Shown: positions 21,615 through 32,430, numbered from the stretch's first letter. The stretch: DNA of 64,000 bases from Pictodentalium vernedei (GCA_031216915.1 CM062288.1:183174596-183238595), one strand, 5' to 3'. Numbers and translations: made by a program. The notes: generated by a model from the letters alone, not told the origin.

Positions 21615-21860
21615 CCATTACCAAATTTGAGTACCGGTATGGTGCGTGTTAATTAAACGAGAAGTTGCATCCATTTATCTTTATTATATTCACTAATATA
21701 TCCACAAGACGTTTTGAGTATAGTCATGACTGACTAATATTCCAACTAGATCATCAATGCATGCATTTGTCGAAGGCATGCCTTGATGATGATGGGAGTT
21801 GGTATATCAGTCTGTCGGGATTTGAGCCATCACAGTCGGAACACATCAATTTTACATCCC
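21615..21860 (+). repeat. Repeat P, last part
   Basis: 'aaatttgagtaccggtatgg', 'gagaagttgcatcc' and the hairpin 'gactgactaatattccaac' match 51545-51775. The hairpin arms pair around 'catttgtcgaaggcatg'. It shows that the foldback inserted inside a pre-existing repeat. Confidence 0.75.
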
Positions 21861-22719
21861 CGCCAATAGGTCATCTTCGTGTATGTTTGGGTCTGGCCAT
21901 GGTGTGGTCGACTTTAAACGTCATTCGAGACGCAGACTAGCTTTAGGATTGGGGATGGTTGAAATAGAAAAATAACCAGACCAAACTAGCAAAAGATGGA
22001 ATTCGTCGGCCTAATAAACTAACAACTCACGACACCAACACCATGGTGCCTCTGAAGCTGGTATTTATTCCCCGAAGAATTAACTAACTGGAAATGACAG
22101 ACAAATCTAAAGTGAAGCCAGGCTTTCCATTCAGTAATTAAGTCGAGTGACTTATTCTTCGAGTTATTGTAGTTTCGATTATTCCACGTTGTTCCATAAT
22201 TTCAATTTTACATGTCAACCAAATGCCAATGCGCTATACCATTTATCGACCTTTTACGGAATTATCAAAGTACAGCGGCTCTCTAAATAATCCCTAGTTG
22301 AAAAACGCAAAGAAGGAAACGGACATTTCCCAACTGACTGCATCGCAATCCGTAATTGTGGCCACGCAACAGCCACGCAGGCGAGCGATGTAGAACTGTC
22401 CGTCGTGCCGTCCGTACGTCCGTCTAGCCGGACAGACATTCAGGAGTTATGAGCTGAAAAATTATGAGCTCAGTTGCGTCCAAATTTATGAGCTTTCAAA
22501 ATTATTTCTATCGGAATTTGAGGTTAATGGGGAAATAGGGTTCTGTTGATAATTATGATTATTAATTAACAGAATATTAGGATCAAATCTCATATATTTC
22601 TTCTGAGCTCTTATACTACGGATAGTCGGAAGTTTTAACTCATAATGTTTGAATTCTTGGACTAGCCTGCAGTCCGAAGTACGGACTCCAGCGAAGTCTG
22701 TGAAATTACGGGGTTTATT
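21861..22719. other. No recognisable gene
   Basis: Unique-looking sequence. The longest frames are short and carry no motifs. Nothing is supported. Confidence 0.5.
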
Positions 22720-22971
22720 TTAACCCTTTACCTAACACGAAAAGCAGACGACACTTGCAAAAAAAAAATTCTTGAATAACTAGTATTTTCATTTTTTGTC
22801 TCAAAAGCATAGGTTGTGACCGCTCATTGGAACGAGCTCAATGAGCTCGTTCCAATGAGGGGTCATAACCTATGTTTTAGAGACAAAAAATGAAAAAATA
22901 ATGAAAATTAATTGGCGATTTTTGAGAATAGCGCTGGTCGGTTTTGGCCGTTACGTTAGGTAAAGGGTTAA
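22720..22971 (-). mobile_element. TTAA palindromic MITE, group 1
   Basis: It starts 'ccctttacctaacacgaaaa' and ends 'ggccgttacgttaggtaaag', so it is reversed relative to 10352. The central palindrome 'gttccaatgagg' type is intact. TTAA on both sides. Confidence 0.85.
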
Positions 22972-23020
22972 CAACATAACATAACATAACATCATAACAT
23001 TACATAACATAACATAACAT
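22972..23020. repeat. (ACATA)n microsatellite
   Basis: About nine units of 'acata' with one or two variants follow directly after the MITE end. Confidence 0.85.
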
Positions 23021-23291
23021 TTATCAGCATAAAACATCCTCTATAGGACAGTATGCGAGAAAAAACAAGTGACATGAACAATAATATTACTCAAAACATT
23101 TCATCCACAAATTTTCCCTGATCTAACATGACACGCATAGACATTTTTGAGAGCAGGAGAGTAGGGAGAGGTGGTACAGACTACAAATAGGTCACGCTGA
23201 CCTACATGTTTGCCAAGAGGTCATACGGTGTGATGGGCACACCCAACTACTTCAACACCAGACACTTTCATGGACACTCTCTTGAACTTAT

Positions 23292-23542
23292 TTAACCCTT
23301 TACCCAACGTAACGGCCAAAACCGGCCAGCGCTATTCTCAAAAATCGCCAACTAATTTTCAAAATATTTTCATTTTTTGTCTCAAAAACATAGGTTATGA
23401 CCCCTCGTTGGAACGAGCTCGTCGAGCTCGTTCCAACAAGGGGTCATAACCTATGTTTTTGGGACAAAAAATGAAAAAATTTAGTTATTCAAGAATTTTT
23501 TTTGCAAGTGTCGTCTGCTTTTCATGTTAGGTAAAGGGTTAA
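23292..23542 (+). mobile_element. TTAA palindromic MITE, group 1
   Basis: A near-identical sister of 10352 in the same orientation, with an intact palindrome and TTAA at both ends. It is the third TTAA insertion in 850 bases if the microsatellite flank is included. Confidence 0.87.
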
Positions 23543-24001
23543 CGGAAAAGGGATAATACGTTTTTCACAATGCGCCAATGGTATATTTCTCTCTTGCGCA
23601 TTTATTCGTACCTGGCCTTACATTGACTTGGTCTGTTTCCATCTTGTCCGTTACGATGCAAGAGATTGAACAATTCTATATCTTGACAATAAAAGGTAAC
23701 GTCCTCACTAAATAAAACAAGAAGGCGAAATTTGTGTAAAGATAGAACAATGAAATATAAGGTTGTTTCAAAGGTAAACCACACTGACTTCATTGGAGCC
23801 AATCAATATTAGCCATGTGGTCATACACTGTCGCGACCCACGATTTAAGCTCACTAACTTTACAAAGATTGACGACAATCAAAGCCCATAAATCTTAGGT
23901 AACGGCAAAAAGACGGGGGCAAATGCAGTCCACAAAAATCTTAATTTAAATTTTATTTTATTAAAAATTATTGAATGTTGTTTGTTTATGTTTTATTGAG
24001 G

Positions 24002-24243
24002 TTTAACCGCTGCGCATTTTCAAGATATTTTTCATCAGATGAAGTCATGGCTACTTCGGGGCAGCCATGACTAGATTTGATGAAAAAGTCTTTTAAATTT
24101 TACTCTAGAAATCATTGATGAGAAACCCATTCAGTTTACAGGTGTGAAATTGGATTAAATGTGCCAAAATTGTACTTATTTCAGTGTCAAAAGAAATCCT
24201 GTCCTGAGCAGGAATATCCGTCAGCAGCATGTAAGGAGTTAAC
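24002..24243. mobile_element. TTAA-flanked repeat with hairpin, copy 1
   Basis: It runs from 'ttaaccgctgcgcatt' to 'gtaaggagttaa'. The hairpin 'atttttcatcagatgaagt' to 'tttgatgaaaaag' surrounds 'catggctacttcggggc'. It aligns with 30466-30675 through 'aagaaatcattg', 'gtgccaaaattgtac' and 'gagcaggaatatcc'. Its ends are poorly conserved, so the exact boundaries are uncertain. Confidence 0.55.
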
Positions 24244-24282
24244 GACCATTTTCAACAGCCAGTTCATATCGTATCGGATAGA

Positions 24283-24572
24283 TTTACGGGTGGAGGAAGC
24301 CGGAATATTCAGAGAGAACCACCAAACGGCGGCAAGTAATTGTCAAACTCCCCAACCTACTATAACTCAGCACAGGCAGGCTCCCAGCGGTTGAAGGCAT
24401 GTGCACCATCGACGTGCCGTACCCCTTAGTACACAGCGCCACCGTGCTCCCACATGGCATTGGGATCAAGTATCTTGCCCAAGGACACAACGCGGGTGAT
24501 GCGGGTTAGGATCAAACTGTCGACCTTTTGGCTTAGAGTCCAGTATTTTAACCAATGAGCTAACGCGCACCC
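24283..24572 (-). mobile_element. tRNA-headed SINE, reversed
   Basis: On the minus strand the head reads 'gttagctcattggttaaaa' (A box) and 'agtttgatcct' (weak B box), then 'gtgtccttgggcaagatac', 'ggcacgtcgatggtgcacat' and 'cggcttcctccacccgtaaa'. The tail after that is missing. Older than its relatives by divergence. Confidence 0.8.
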
Positions 24573-24793
24573 TGCGAAATATAGTTTAAGATCCTTCTTT
24601 GGAACGAGTTCGCCCAAATGAGGGCCGTAAGCCCATATTTGAGGCGCGAAATAAAAGTTCTCAGTCACGAAATTATTTGTTTAAAGTGCAGACTTTCAGC
24701 CGTGATAAAGAAATAGCGTATCTGTACATACGACCTTGGTACTACAACCTAATGACATGCTTGACCGTGCCCCGTTCGTCCCGAACTCCACTT

Positions 24794-25033
24794 TTAACAC
24801 TTTACCTCACACAAAAGGCAGACAACAATTGCAAACAAAATTCTTAAATAACTATTTTTCACTTTTTTGCGTCAAAAGCATAGCTTATGGCCCCTCATTG
24901 GAACGAGCTCTTTGAGATCGTTCCAGTGAAGGGTCATAATCCATATATTTGAGACAGAAAAAATGAAAATTGAATGGTGATTTTTGCGAATAGCGCTGGT
25001 AGGTTTTGGTTGTTACGTTGGGTAAAGGATTAA
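24794..25033 (-). mobile_element. Decayed TTAA MITE, group 1
   Basis: 'cactttacctcacacaaaa' to 'acgttgggtaaaggattaa', with an imperfect central palindrome ('gagctctttgagatc'). It is one of the more diverged copies. Confidence 0.75.
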
Positions 25034-25974
25034 ATGTCTTTATACTATTCACATATTTTTCCTGTACGCACATGAACCACCCATTTACATATCTACCCAA
25101 TAGAACGGTTCGTTGTGGCCGCATTGACGGTAACTAAATCATTGAGGCGGTGGCACTGGGAGGTGTGGGGGAAGGGCACAGGATGTGCGTACTCCTCCTA
25201 CATTTTTTTCCACAGACGTCGTGAAAGATTACAGAATGAGTTTAAAATTTGAGAGTTGAATTCCACCTTCAGACAGTACGGTCTGCGTCTACTTCTTTGA
25301 GCATTGTGCAGTCCGAAGGATAGCCTTCGAGTTGAAAGATGGCTGAAATAGAAGAAACCGTCTAAACCATGACCAAACCACAAAATACATGTATACACGA
25401 AAAAGAGTAGCTGTTGACACTGGCGCCGAGTGGGGGAGGTAAGTGGAGGTTGGGGGGGGGGGGGGGAGGGGGCTACCGAACGGGGCTCGACCTGGGCCCG
25501 GGATTTTTGGTGTTTTAAAAAGCTGGAAGTAGTGGGAAGGCTTTTTGTACGGGCCTCCGACGCCGGTGAAGGTGGCAAAAATACGTAGGCCTACTTGCAT
25601 TACTGACCAGGTTGCATTAATATAAATAACATTTGTTCCAGTTTATTGGTTTTCCACCAGTCTTTCCTGCATCATGATTATCTTTGGACACAAAATGCAC
25701 CATACACACAGAAATACAGGTAATAAATTACCCAAATTGTAAGGAAATAATAGAACAGATTTTGTCAAGAATGCTTCTCCTAGCACTAATTTATCGCTTC
25801 ATATCGTCGGTGCTCGCAGGGCCCTTAACGCCTGTTTTACACATTGCCAGGGGCCCGTCCTCGCTCTCTGAAGCCCTGGCTGTTGGATATATTTTGGTCC
25901 GCTTGATGATGATATAAGATAACAATAATTATGTGACGTGATTTATACGAAAGGACGTTGTCGGCAGTTTCGAA
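25034..25974. other. No recognisable gene
   Basis: It includes a G tract (about 25453-25468) within a G-rich patch. The 126- and 103-codon minus-strand frames at 25198-25600 owe their length to the low-complexity patch and have no motif. Nothing is supported. Confidence 0.5.
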
Positions 25975-26211
25975 TTAACCCTTTACCTAACATGAAAAGC
26001 AGACGACACTTGCCAAAAAGATTCTTGAATAACTAATTTTTTTTCATTTTTTTTGTCTCCAAAACATAGGTTATGACTCCTCGTTGGAACGAGCTCAACG
26101 AGCTCGTTTCAACGAGGGATCATAATCCATGTTCAAAATAATGAAAATTAATTGGCGATTTTTGAGAATAGCGCTGGACGGTTTTGGCCGTTACGTTGGG
26201 TAAAGGGTTAA
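25975..26211 (-). mobile_element. TTAA palindromic MITE, group 1
   Basis: It begins 'ccctttacctaacatgaaa' and ends 'ttacgttgggtaaaggg' before TTAA. The right arm of the palindrome is shortened: the 'gagacaaaaaatg' part is lost. Confidence 0.8.
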
Positions 26212-26351
26212 AGTGTAGCATTATTAGCCAGTGCCTCACCCTTCTCCGCACCATATAACACTTTTTAACATCTTCGGTTACACTCCAACAAGAATTGAGA
26301 ACTGGGGTTCTATGAAGCTTCGGTATGCAATTCGATTCCACATCATCCCAG

Positions 26352-26695
26352 TGAGTGACTCGGTGGTTACGGCATTGAACTTCAAACCGAAAGGTCCACA
26401 GTTCGATCCCCTCCAGGGATAACTGCGTTGTGTCCTTGGGCAAGGCACTTCATCTCTATTGCCCATGGGCGGGGTGAGCACGGTGGCGCTGTGTACTGAG
26501 GCGTACTACACGCTGATAGTGCACTTGTCTTTAACCAATGCCAACCCTGCCTGTGCGGAGTTGGTACGTTGGGGAGTCTGACAGTTGTTCGATATTGCTC
26601 GGTGGTTCTCTCCGGGTACACCGGCTTTCTCTACCCGTAAAACTGTACGGCCCCGCACGAGGTGATCCTGGCTGTCGAAAGTGTCGTTAAACACC
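26352..26695 (+). mobile_element. tRNA-headed SINE, head type 3
   Basis: The A-box-like 'gactcggtggttacggc' and B box 'cagttcgatcccc' are followed by 'gtgtccttgggcaaggcac' and a shared body variant with 'ggtacgttggggagtctgac'. It ends 'cctggctgtcgaaagtgtcg' and 'ttaaaca', without the usual AAAT tail, directly before a transposase gene. It shares its head and end type with 40911-41262. Confidence 0.85.
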
Positions 26696-26710
26696 CTTGT
26701 GATTTAATGA

Positions 26711-27758
26711 TTGAATATGGCAAATGCAAATGTAAGAAGACATTTGTCTGAAACAGAAATGTGGCGGGCTGTAGGGATGGTGGAACAAGGGGCTACCAAT
26801 CCTCAGGTTGGTGAAGCCCTTGGTGTGCACCATACGGTGATCATCAGAGCCTGGGCAAGATTTCAGCAGTATGGCACACCAGTAAGACGGCATGGTGGTG
26901 GCAGAGACGGGGCAACATCTGCAGCTGAAGACCGGTTTTTTACCATTCCAGGCCCGTAGGAACCGCTTTGCCACAGCAACCCAGCTTCGCAGTGACCTTC
27001 AGAATGCATCCGGGGTAAATGTTTCGACACAGACTATCCGGGCAAGGTTGCACGAAGGTGGTCTCCGATCGAGAAGACAATGTATTCACATTCCGCTGTC
27101 CCATAACCACCGCCAGGCACGATATGAATGGGCCATGGACCACGTTGGATGGACCAGAGAGAAGATTGGCGACCTGTCCTTTTACAGATGAGTCAAGGTA
27201 CAGCCTAGACCACACAGATAAGCGTTCTAGGGCATGGAGAAGACCAGGAGAGCGATTCCATGCCGCCAACATGGCTGAGCATGACCGCTATGGTGGAGGG
27301 TCAATCATGGGCAATGGCGGCATCAGCAGGGATGGACGTACAGAGCTCTGTGTCCTTGAACGTGGTACATTGACTACACATCGGTATATTAATGAGATCC
27401 TGGATGTCCACGTCAGATTGTATGCAGGTGCATTGGGTGATAGATTCATTCTGATGGGCGATAATGCCAGTCCTCATGTTGCCCATGCTGTCGGGGAGTC
27501 CGACAGCGGGAGGTGATTGAGCGTATGGACTGGCCAGCAGGATCCCCTGATCTCAATTCAATCGAACATGTCTGGAATGAGTTGCAGCTTGCAATTTCAG
27601 CCCGTCCAGTCCAGCCAAGAAGTGTTCAGGACATTGGTGCCATGATGGTCCAAGATGGGAACAACACCCCACAAAGGGCCACCAGGAACCTAATTGGGAG
27701 CATGAGAAGGCGTTGTCAAGCTTTAATTAACAATAATGGGTCTCACACTCGATATTGA
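26711..27758 (+). pseudogene. Tc1-like DD34E transposase 2, frameshifted
   Basis: The coding line changes frame three times (near 26930, 27185 and 27490). Domains in order: helix-turn-helix ('TEMWRAVGMVEQGATNPQVG'), linker and second DNA-binding helix ('VSTQTIRARLHEGGLRSRRQ'), then the catalytic core with 'FTDESRYSL', 'LMGDNASPHVAH' and 'SPDLNSIEHVWNE'. The Asp, Asp and Glu all survive, with about 34 residues between the last two if the one-base shift near 27490 is allowed for. It ends 'IGSMRRRCQALI'. A SINE abuts the start codon and no terminal repeats were found, so the element is probably truncated at its 5' end. Confidence 0.87.
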
Positions 27759-27759
27759 A

Positions 27760-28080
27760 CCCATACTAGTTCGCTCCGTCAACTTTTTGGCAAATTGAAA
27801 AATTTCCTCTTTTACCAATAATATCCATTTTCCATGGTTATCGTAATCAAAAGCTAAAAAATAATGTCAAACACAAATAAAATCTTAATTTCTGTACTTA
27901 AATCATTAAAGATATAATTAAATAAAAAATATATACACTTTTCATCACAATATCTCAACTAAAACGTAAAACAGGTAGTTGGATATACTTGGTGCTTAGC
28001 AAACTTTGAGTAGTATACTTTGAGTCCGTGCTGGAATATTCCCCTTTTGACTTGCCCAAACAGACAAGTCGTCGATGAAA
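27760..28080. other. AT-rich flank of transposase 2
   Basis: This presumably includes the 3' untranslated part of the Tc1-like element. I looked for a terminal repeat pairing with the 26700 region and saw none. No coding sequence. Confidence 0.4.
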
Positions 28081-28081
28081 T

Positions 28082-28200
28082 GGATGTGACAACTGTTACT
28101 TATTCCCAGTTCCTTATTCGACATTCGTTATCAACCAATTGTATCGGTTGATAACGAATGTCGAATAAGGAACTGGGAATAAGTAACGATTGTCACGTCC
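28082..28200. repeat. 119-base near-perfect hairpin
   Basis: The arms of about 55 bases begin 'gtgacaactgttacttatt' and pair almost without mismatch around 'ccaattgtatcgg'. A stem this clean suggests a recent MITE or a recent inverted duplication. Confidence 0.8.
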
Positions 28201-28553
28201 CCATCGTTGAATACAAAAGTGGAGACTGGCGATATTTACGGTTGAAAGAAGAGGAAATATTTTCAATTTTAAGAGCCGCAAGATTCTATTCGTGATTCTA
28301 CTCGATTCGAAATCCTCTGCTTGATTCGAATCGGGTTTGCGATTCGACCCCAAATTCTCAGGACGCTTCTAAGAAAAAATAAAATGTCATTTTTGTAGAT
28401 CCATTTCTCATTTTCTCCATTGGGTCGAACCAGGGTAGGTGTAGTTCATCTTGGAAATTTGTGCATCCTACCCACCCACCTCACGCACACTTTCATCGAA
28501 TGAAAATTTTATTTTATTATGCACAGGTTAAAATAGCAGATATCGACGTTTGT

Positions 28554-28802
28554 TTAAACCTTTACCCAACGCAGACGATTTCAAAACTTATTATTTTAAA
28601 TAACATATTTTTAGATTTTTAAAAAAATTTCAACAAAACCATATCATGTGACCCCTCGTTGGAACGAGCTCGACGAGCTCGTTCCAACGAGGGGTCACAT
28701 GATATGGTTTTGTTGAATTTTTTTGAAAAATAATATTTTTTCAACTGCTGAATTTGCATATTACGAGGGCGGATGCGGCCGATTCGTTGGGTAAAGAGTT
28801 AA
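28554..28802 (-). mobile_element. TTAA palindromic MITE, group 2
   Basis: Reverse orientation of 8810-9060: it begins 'cctttacccaacgcagacga' and ends 'gcggccgattcgttgggtaa'. The central palindrome 'catatcatgtgacccctcg' onward is nearly perfect over more than 40 bases per arm. Confidence 0.85.
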
Positions 28803-28899
28803 TAAGACTTCTGACATAATATCTGTGGTTAGATTTTAGGCTATCTTTAGTATTTAAACGTGACATGATGCATAAGTAGCATTAGAACGCCAATTTTAG

Positions 28900-29240
28900 A
28901 CATGTGAAAAATAAAATGTCATGCGCACGATATACTAAAACGTGCACACCAGATAGTCTGTCGTGCGCACGAGCGCGCCGCAAATAGTATGTCGCACGCA
29001 TGACATGCTATCTCGTACGCTCGACATATTCTGTCGTGCGCTCGGCATACTGTGACACAGTCCGTCGTCTCACACCATGCATTCGCACGGCTTAGTATGC
29101 CGTGCGCGCGATGTAGTATGTAGTATATTTAGTATTTGGTACGAACAAGTTACTATGTCGTGCGCAAGATCTAGTATCTCCTTCGCACGACATTGTATGT
29201 CGTACGCATGACTTGTTTTATTTTCTACACGTGTCCATAA
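28900..29240. mobile_element. MITE-like unit filled with CGTGCGCAC repeats
   Basis: The ends 'gacatgtgaaaaataaaatg' and 'attttctacacgtgtcc' are imperfect inverted repeats. Between them some ten degenerate copies of 'tagtatgtcgtgcgcacga' lie in both orientations, giving a locally very CpG-rich block. It is non-coding. Confidence 0.65.
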
Positions 29241-29278
29241 TGGGCTTTCGTAGTACGATCATGAATGACATGTATTGT

Positions 29279-29858
29279 TTAACCCTTTGATCCTTTTGTA
29301 CGTCTCATGACGTACGAAATCAATCAGCGCGTTGATACTTTGTGGTCATTTGTTTTGTTATTATTTTTCGATTTTTCAAAGTTTTAACGTCAATTCCTAT
29401 TTTCACCCGAATAGTGCTCAGTGACAACCATTGAGCCAAATGTTATCGCAGCTTAAAATACTAATATAATCCTGCTCTCAATACTTCTTAACTGGTTGAG
29501 TGCCTGGAGCCACTACCAGGGCTTTCCAAAAATGAGGATACCAGAGCAAATGCCAACACTTTCCTTGCTTATATTTCATATTCAGTCAAACACAAATAAT
29601 ATTATGTTTATATTGATTTATTACAAATTACTGGAGAGTGCCCACGGGCACTCTCCAATAATTTGTAATAAAACAAGTTTTGAATAACAAATTGAGACCA
29701 CCAAAATAATCTAGCCCTCAACCAGTTAATCACTGATGTGAAACATATCTTGTTATTTGTATTTTCCGACGTTTGACGTCGCATTTTGAAAAAGGTTGAA
29801 GAAACTGAATTCCCAGTGACTTTTGAACGTCAGGATAATTAAAGTCTAAAAGGGTTAA
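29279..29858 (+). mobile_element. Composite TTAA element, copy 1
   Basis: It is bounded by TTAA with ends 'ccctttgatccttttgtacg' and 'ttaaagtctaaaaggg'. It matches 40016-40599 end to end at high identity. Inside, 29488-29729 has its own TTAA ends ('ctggttgagtgcctgg' and 'ctagccctcaaccag') and a hairpin 'ggagagtgcccacgggcact'. That inner unit occurs alone at 7245-7482. Confidence 0.8.
29488..29729 (+). mobile_element. Inner TTAA MITE of the composite
   Basis: Its TTAA-flanked inverted ends 'ttaactggttgag' and 'ctcaaccagttaa' are exact. The core hairpin is 'ttactggagagtgcc' with its complement. Its position inside the outer unit is the same in both composite copies. Confidence 0.75.
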
Positions 29859-30218
29859 TAATATTGCGTTTTCTGATTATTCCAAACATGTCCACTTTTC
29901 GGTTCTAAGCATATCAATAATTGGATAGTCTCGATTCCTTTTTTTCGATCTAGTCGGTCATGCATTGTTTCTTTTAAAGATTAGAAGCCGTCTGTTCTGA
30001 GAGATCTTGTCGGCTTCAGATATTACGAAAGATTATAGGTCGCAGTCTGTTGTAAGCTTCAAACAGATAATCTAGGCCGGGTTTACGTTAGAAATCTGAA
30101 GATAGATTTGTTGATAGCCGAACTGATTTCACTGACTGATATTCGAAAAATTACAGAGATCATTTGGTCTTATGTCTTGGAGGTATAGAGCTCAATTAGA
30201 ATGATCAAAATTTAACGC

Positions 30219-30469
30219 TTAACCCTTTACCCAACGTAACGGACAAATCTAAAAGCGCTATTCACAAAATTCACCATTCAATTTTTATTACTTTTTCATT
30301 TTTTGTCACAAAAACATAGCTTATGACCCCTCATTGGAACAAGCTCACCGAGCTCGTTCCAATGAGGGGTCATAAGCTATGTTTTTGACGCAAAAAAATA
30401 AAAAAAATTAGTTCTTCAAGAATTTTATTTGCAAGTGTCGTCTGCTTTTCGTGTTAGGTAAAGGGTTAA
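30219..30469 (+). mobile_element. TTAA palindromic MITE, group 1
   Basis: It starts 'ccctttacccaacgtaacgg' and ends 'tcgtgttaggtaaaggg'. The palindrome arms 'acatagcttatgacccctc' are nearly perfect. Its right TTAA is also the left end of the repeat at 30466, so the two are adjacent insertions at one TTAA. Confidence 0.87.
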
Positions 30470-30675
30470 TCCGCTGAGTATTATCAAGATATTTTTCATC
30501 AAATGAATCATCATTTGGTGAAAATTAATCTAAATGTAACATAAGAAATCATTGGTGAAAAAACTCAAATTACAGGGGGAAATATGATAAAACGTGCCCA
30601 AATTATACTAATTTCAGAGACACGACAAACCCTCTGCTGGGCAGGAATATTCACCAGGAGCATGCACAGAGTTAA
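30466..30675. mobile_element. TTAA-flanked repeat with hairpin, copy 2
   Basis: It aligns with 24002-24243: 'caagatatttttcatcaaat', 'aagaaatcattggtga', 'gggcaggaatattc' and the end 'cagagttaa'. The hairpin centre is shorter than in copy 1. Confidence 0.55.
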
Positions 30676-30754
30676 GCTCCTTCAATGGCACCTTAGTAGA
30701 TTAACAAATCGGATAGTTATTTGTTGCTGCTCGGTTTGTTTGGGTTTGGGTTTG

Positions 30755-30794
<40 letters not shown>

Positions 30795-30796
30795 GA
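30755..30796 (+). repeat. (TTG)n microsatellite
   Basis: Fourteen near-perfect TTG units. The apparent cysteine run in a frame across it is a product of the repeat. Confidence 0.9.
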
Positions 30797-31129
30797 TGAG
30801 GTTTTTTTTTATCTTTTTTTTGACTCTCTTCATTTGAAATAATCCAAAGACTATATCACATGGCTGTTAAACGTGTATATGAAACTGAATGCGCGCTCAC
30901 ACAGACAGACCTACGTCTGCACCCCAACTGTAACAACGTATATCATTGCAAGAGTGACACAAAGTGTTACAGAATGGAAAATTTTCTGCAACGTAACGTG
31001 TGCATCCTGAAACCCATGCTCATGGTGTTGGGTGCCTTAATCAATCATTACACATTGTTTTCAATAAATAATCGTTTTCAAATATACTTATAAACAAGAG
31101 TAGTAGTGCTCGCACGTTTCACCCCTATT

Positions 31130-31990
31130 TAGCCGGATCTCATTGCCGGATCTCATGTGACGTCATAATCACGTGACCTAGTGCCGCCATGTTGTGTTGT
31201 CATGGTAACCCGCGTGAGCGGCCATGTTGTGACGTCATCTCCATGGTGATACGTGGTGTGAGTGCGTATGCGCAGCACGTGTTGTTAGGGTGATACGTGT
31301 TTCCGTCGTCCATTTTGTATACTAGAGGTCGCCATCTTGGTTTCTATGGTAGCACGTGATTGCTATGTTACCCAATTGTTCTGCAATGGGACGGGGTATG
31401 TTCGGAGGGTATGTTCGATTGTAGAAGAGTAAATCTAATTACCACAAACAACCCGACAATCCCTCCAAATCACCCAAATCCACCCAAAATCACCGAAATT
31501 GACTTTATTTCCCCATTTTATCGGCTTAGCACGTAGTGCTATAGTACTAAGGGGGTACAAAGGGATGCGTTCGACTGAAGTGGAGTAATGTTCTGGCTTA
31601 GAATTCTCCCAGAATCCCTTTTTGGATCCCTACACCATGACGTTTTTCCCATTAAAAGACACGTTCCTTTGGTCATTACCCAGAATTCTCTGCTTCTATC
31701 TATATATCCAATAGTTATCGTTTATCTGGCCATGTTCCTTTATTCTAGAGTATACTCCAGTAGCGTAGAAGAGCCTATCAACTGGAACAGTTTACCTTAC
31801 TATTGCTATATTTAGCAATTTCTGGTCTATTCTTGTTAGTTCTGACCCTGTTCCAAGTACTCTTGTTGTTTCATTTATCTAGATCATTTATCTAGATCAT
31901 TTATAACCAATCAGACTGCTTGCTTTCCCATAATCTGTATACAGAGTTATCTCCCTTGTGTATAACAAAAGCAGTCCCAAAGCCAATAAG
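31130..31990 (+). mobile_element. Arm of a foldback-family element
   Basis: This is homologous to the left arm of 1805-5072. TGACGTCA (about 31157-31164), 'atcacgtgacc', 'ccatgttgtgttgtcatgg', 'gtgcgtatgcgcagcacgtg' (NRF1-like), 'cgtgtttccgtcgtccattt' and 'ggtcgccatcttggtttc' (YY1-type, complement) appear in the same order, followed by the 'agagtatactccagtagcg' and CCAAT-rich 'ataaccaatcagactg' parts. The ETS site is lost. A block 'acaacccgacaatccctcc' not present in the 1805 element lies near 31446. No inverted partner arm was identified. Confidence 0.7.
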
Positions 31991-32430
31991 CTATCGAGCA
32001 GTTACTGATAAGTCATTGCTCGAACGACTCGAAGCCCATCGAGCAAATGAGCCTTAGAGTAATTGCTCGATCGAGTGACTCGGCATATTGATGGAATGAT
32101 TCGAATCCCAGCGAGCAAATGAGCCAACGAGCAATTGCTCGTTCGAGTGACTGCTCGAACGACTCTTCGACTCATTTCAGTATTTGAGGATACATATGGC
32201 CCAGGTATTGTATTATTTGAGGATACTTATCGAGGATACCTTTTAGAGGATACTTATCTGAGGATACTATTACTTGTACCACAAGACATACCTATCCCAA
32301 ATATCCCTTATAAGCCATCGAGCAGTTACTGAAAAGTCATTGCTCGAACGACTCGAAGCCCATCGAGCAAATGAGCCAACGAGCAAATGCTCGTTCGAGT
32401 GACTCCTCGAACGACTCATTTCAGTATTTG
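31980..32430. repeat. GAGCAATTGCTCG palindrome array
   Basis: Repeated short blocks such as 'gagcaattgctcgttcgag', 'tgctcgaacgactcgaagcc' and 'gagcaaatgagccaacgag' occur in two clusters (31990-32170 and 32310-32430), separated by 'tatttgaggatac' blocks. The same blocks recur at 52860-53000 and 53480-53540. Confidence 0.7.

Noticed and set aside
24599-24847. 82-codon ORF as a gene
   Set aside because: It straddles the edge of a reversed SINE and a decayed MITE.
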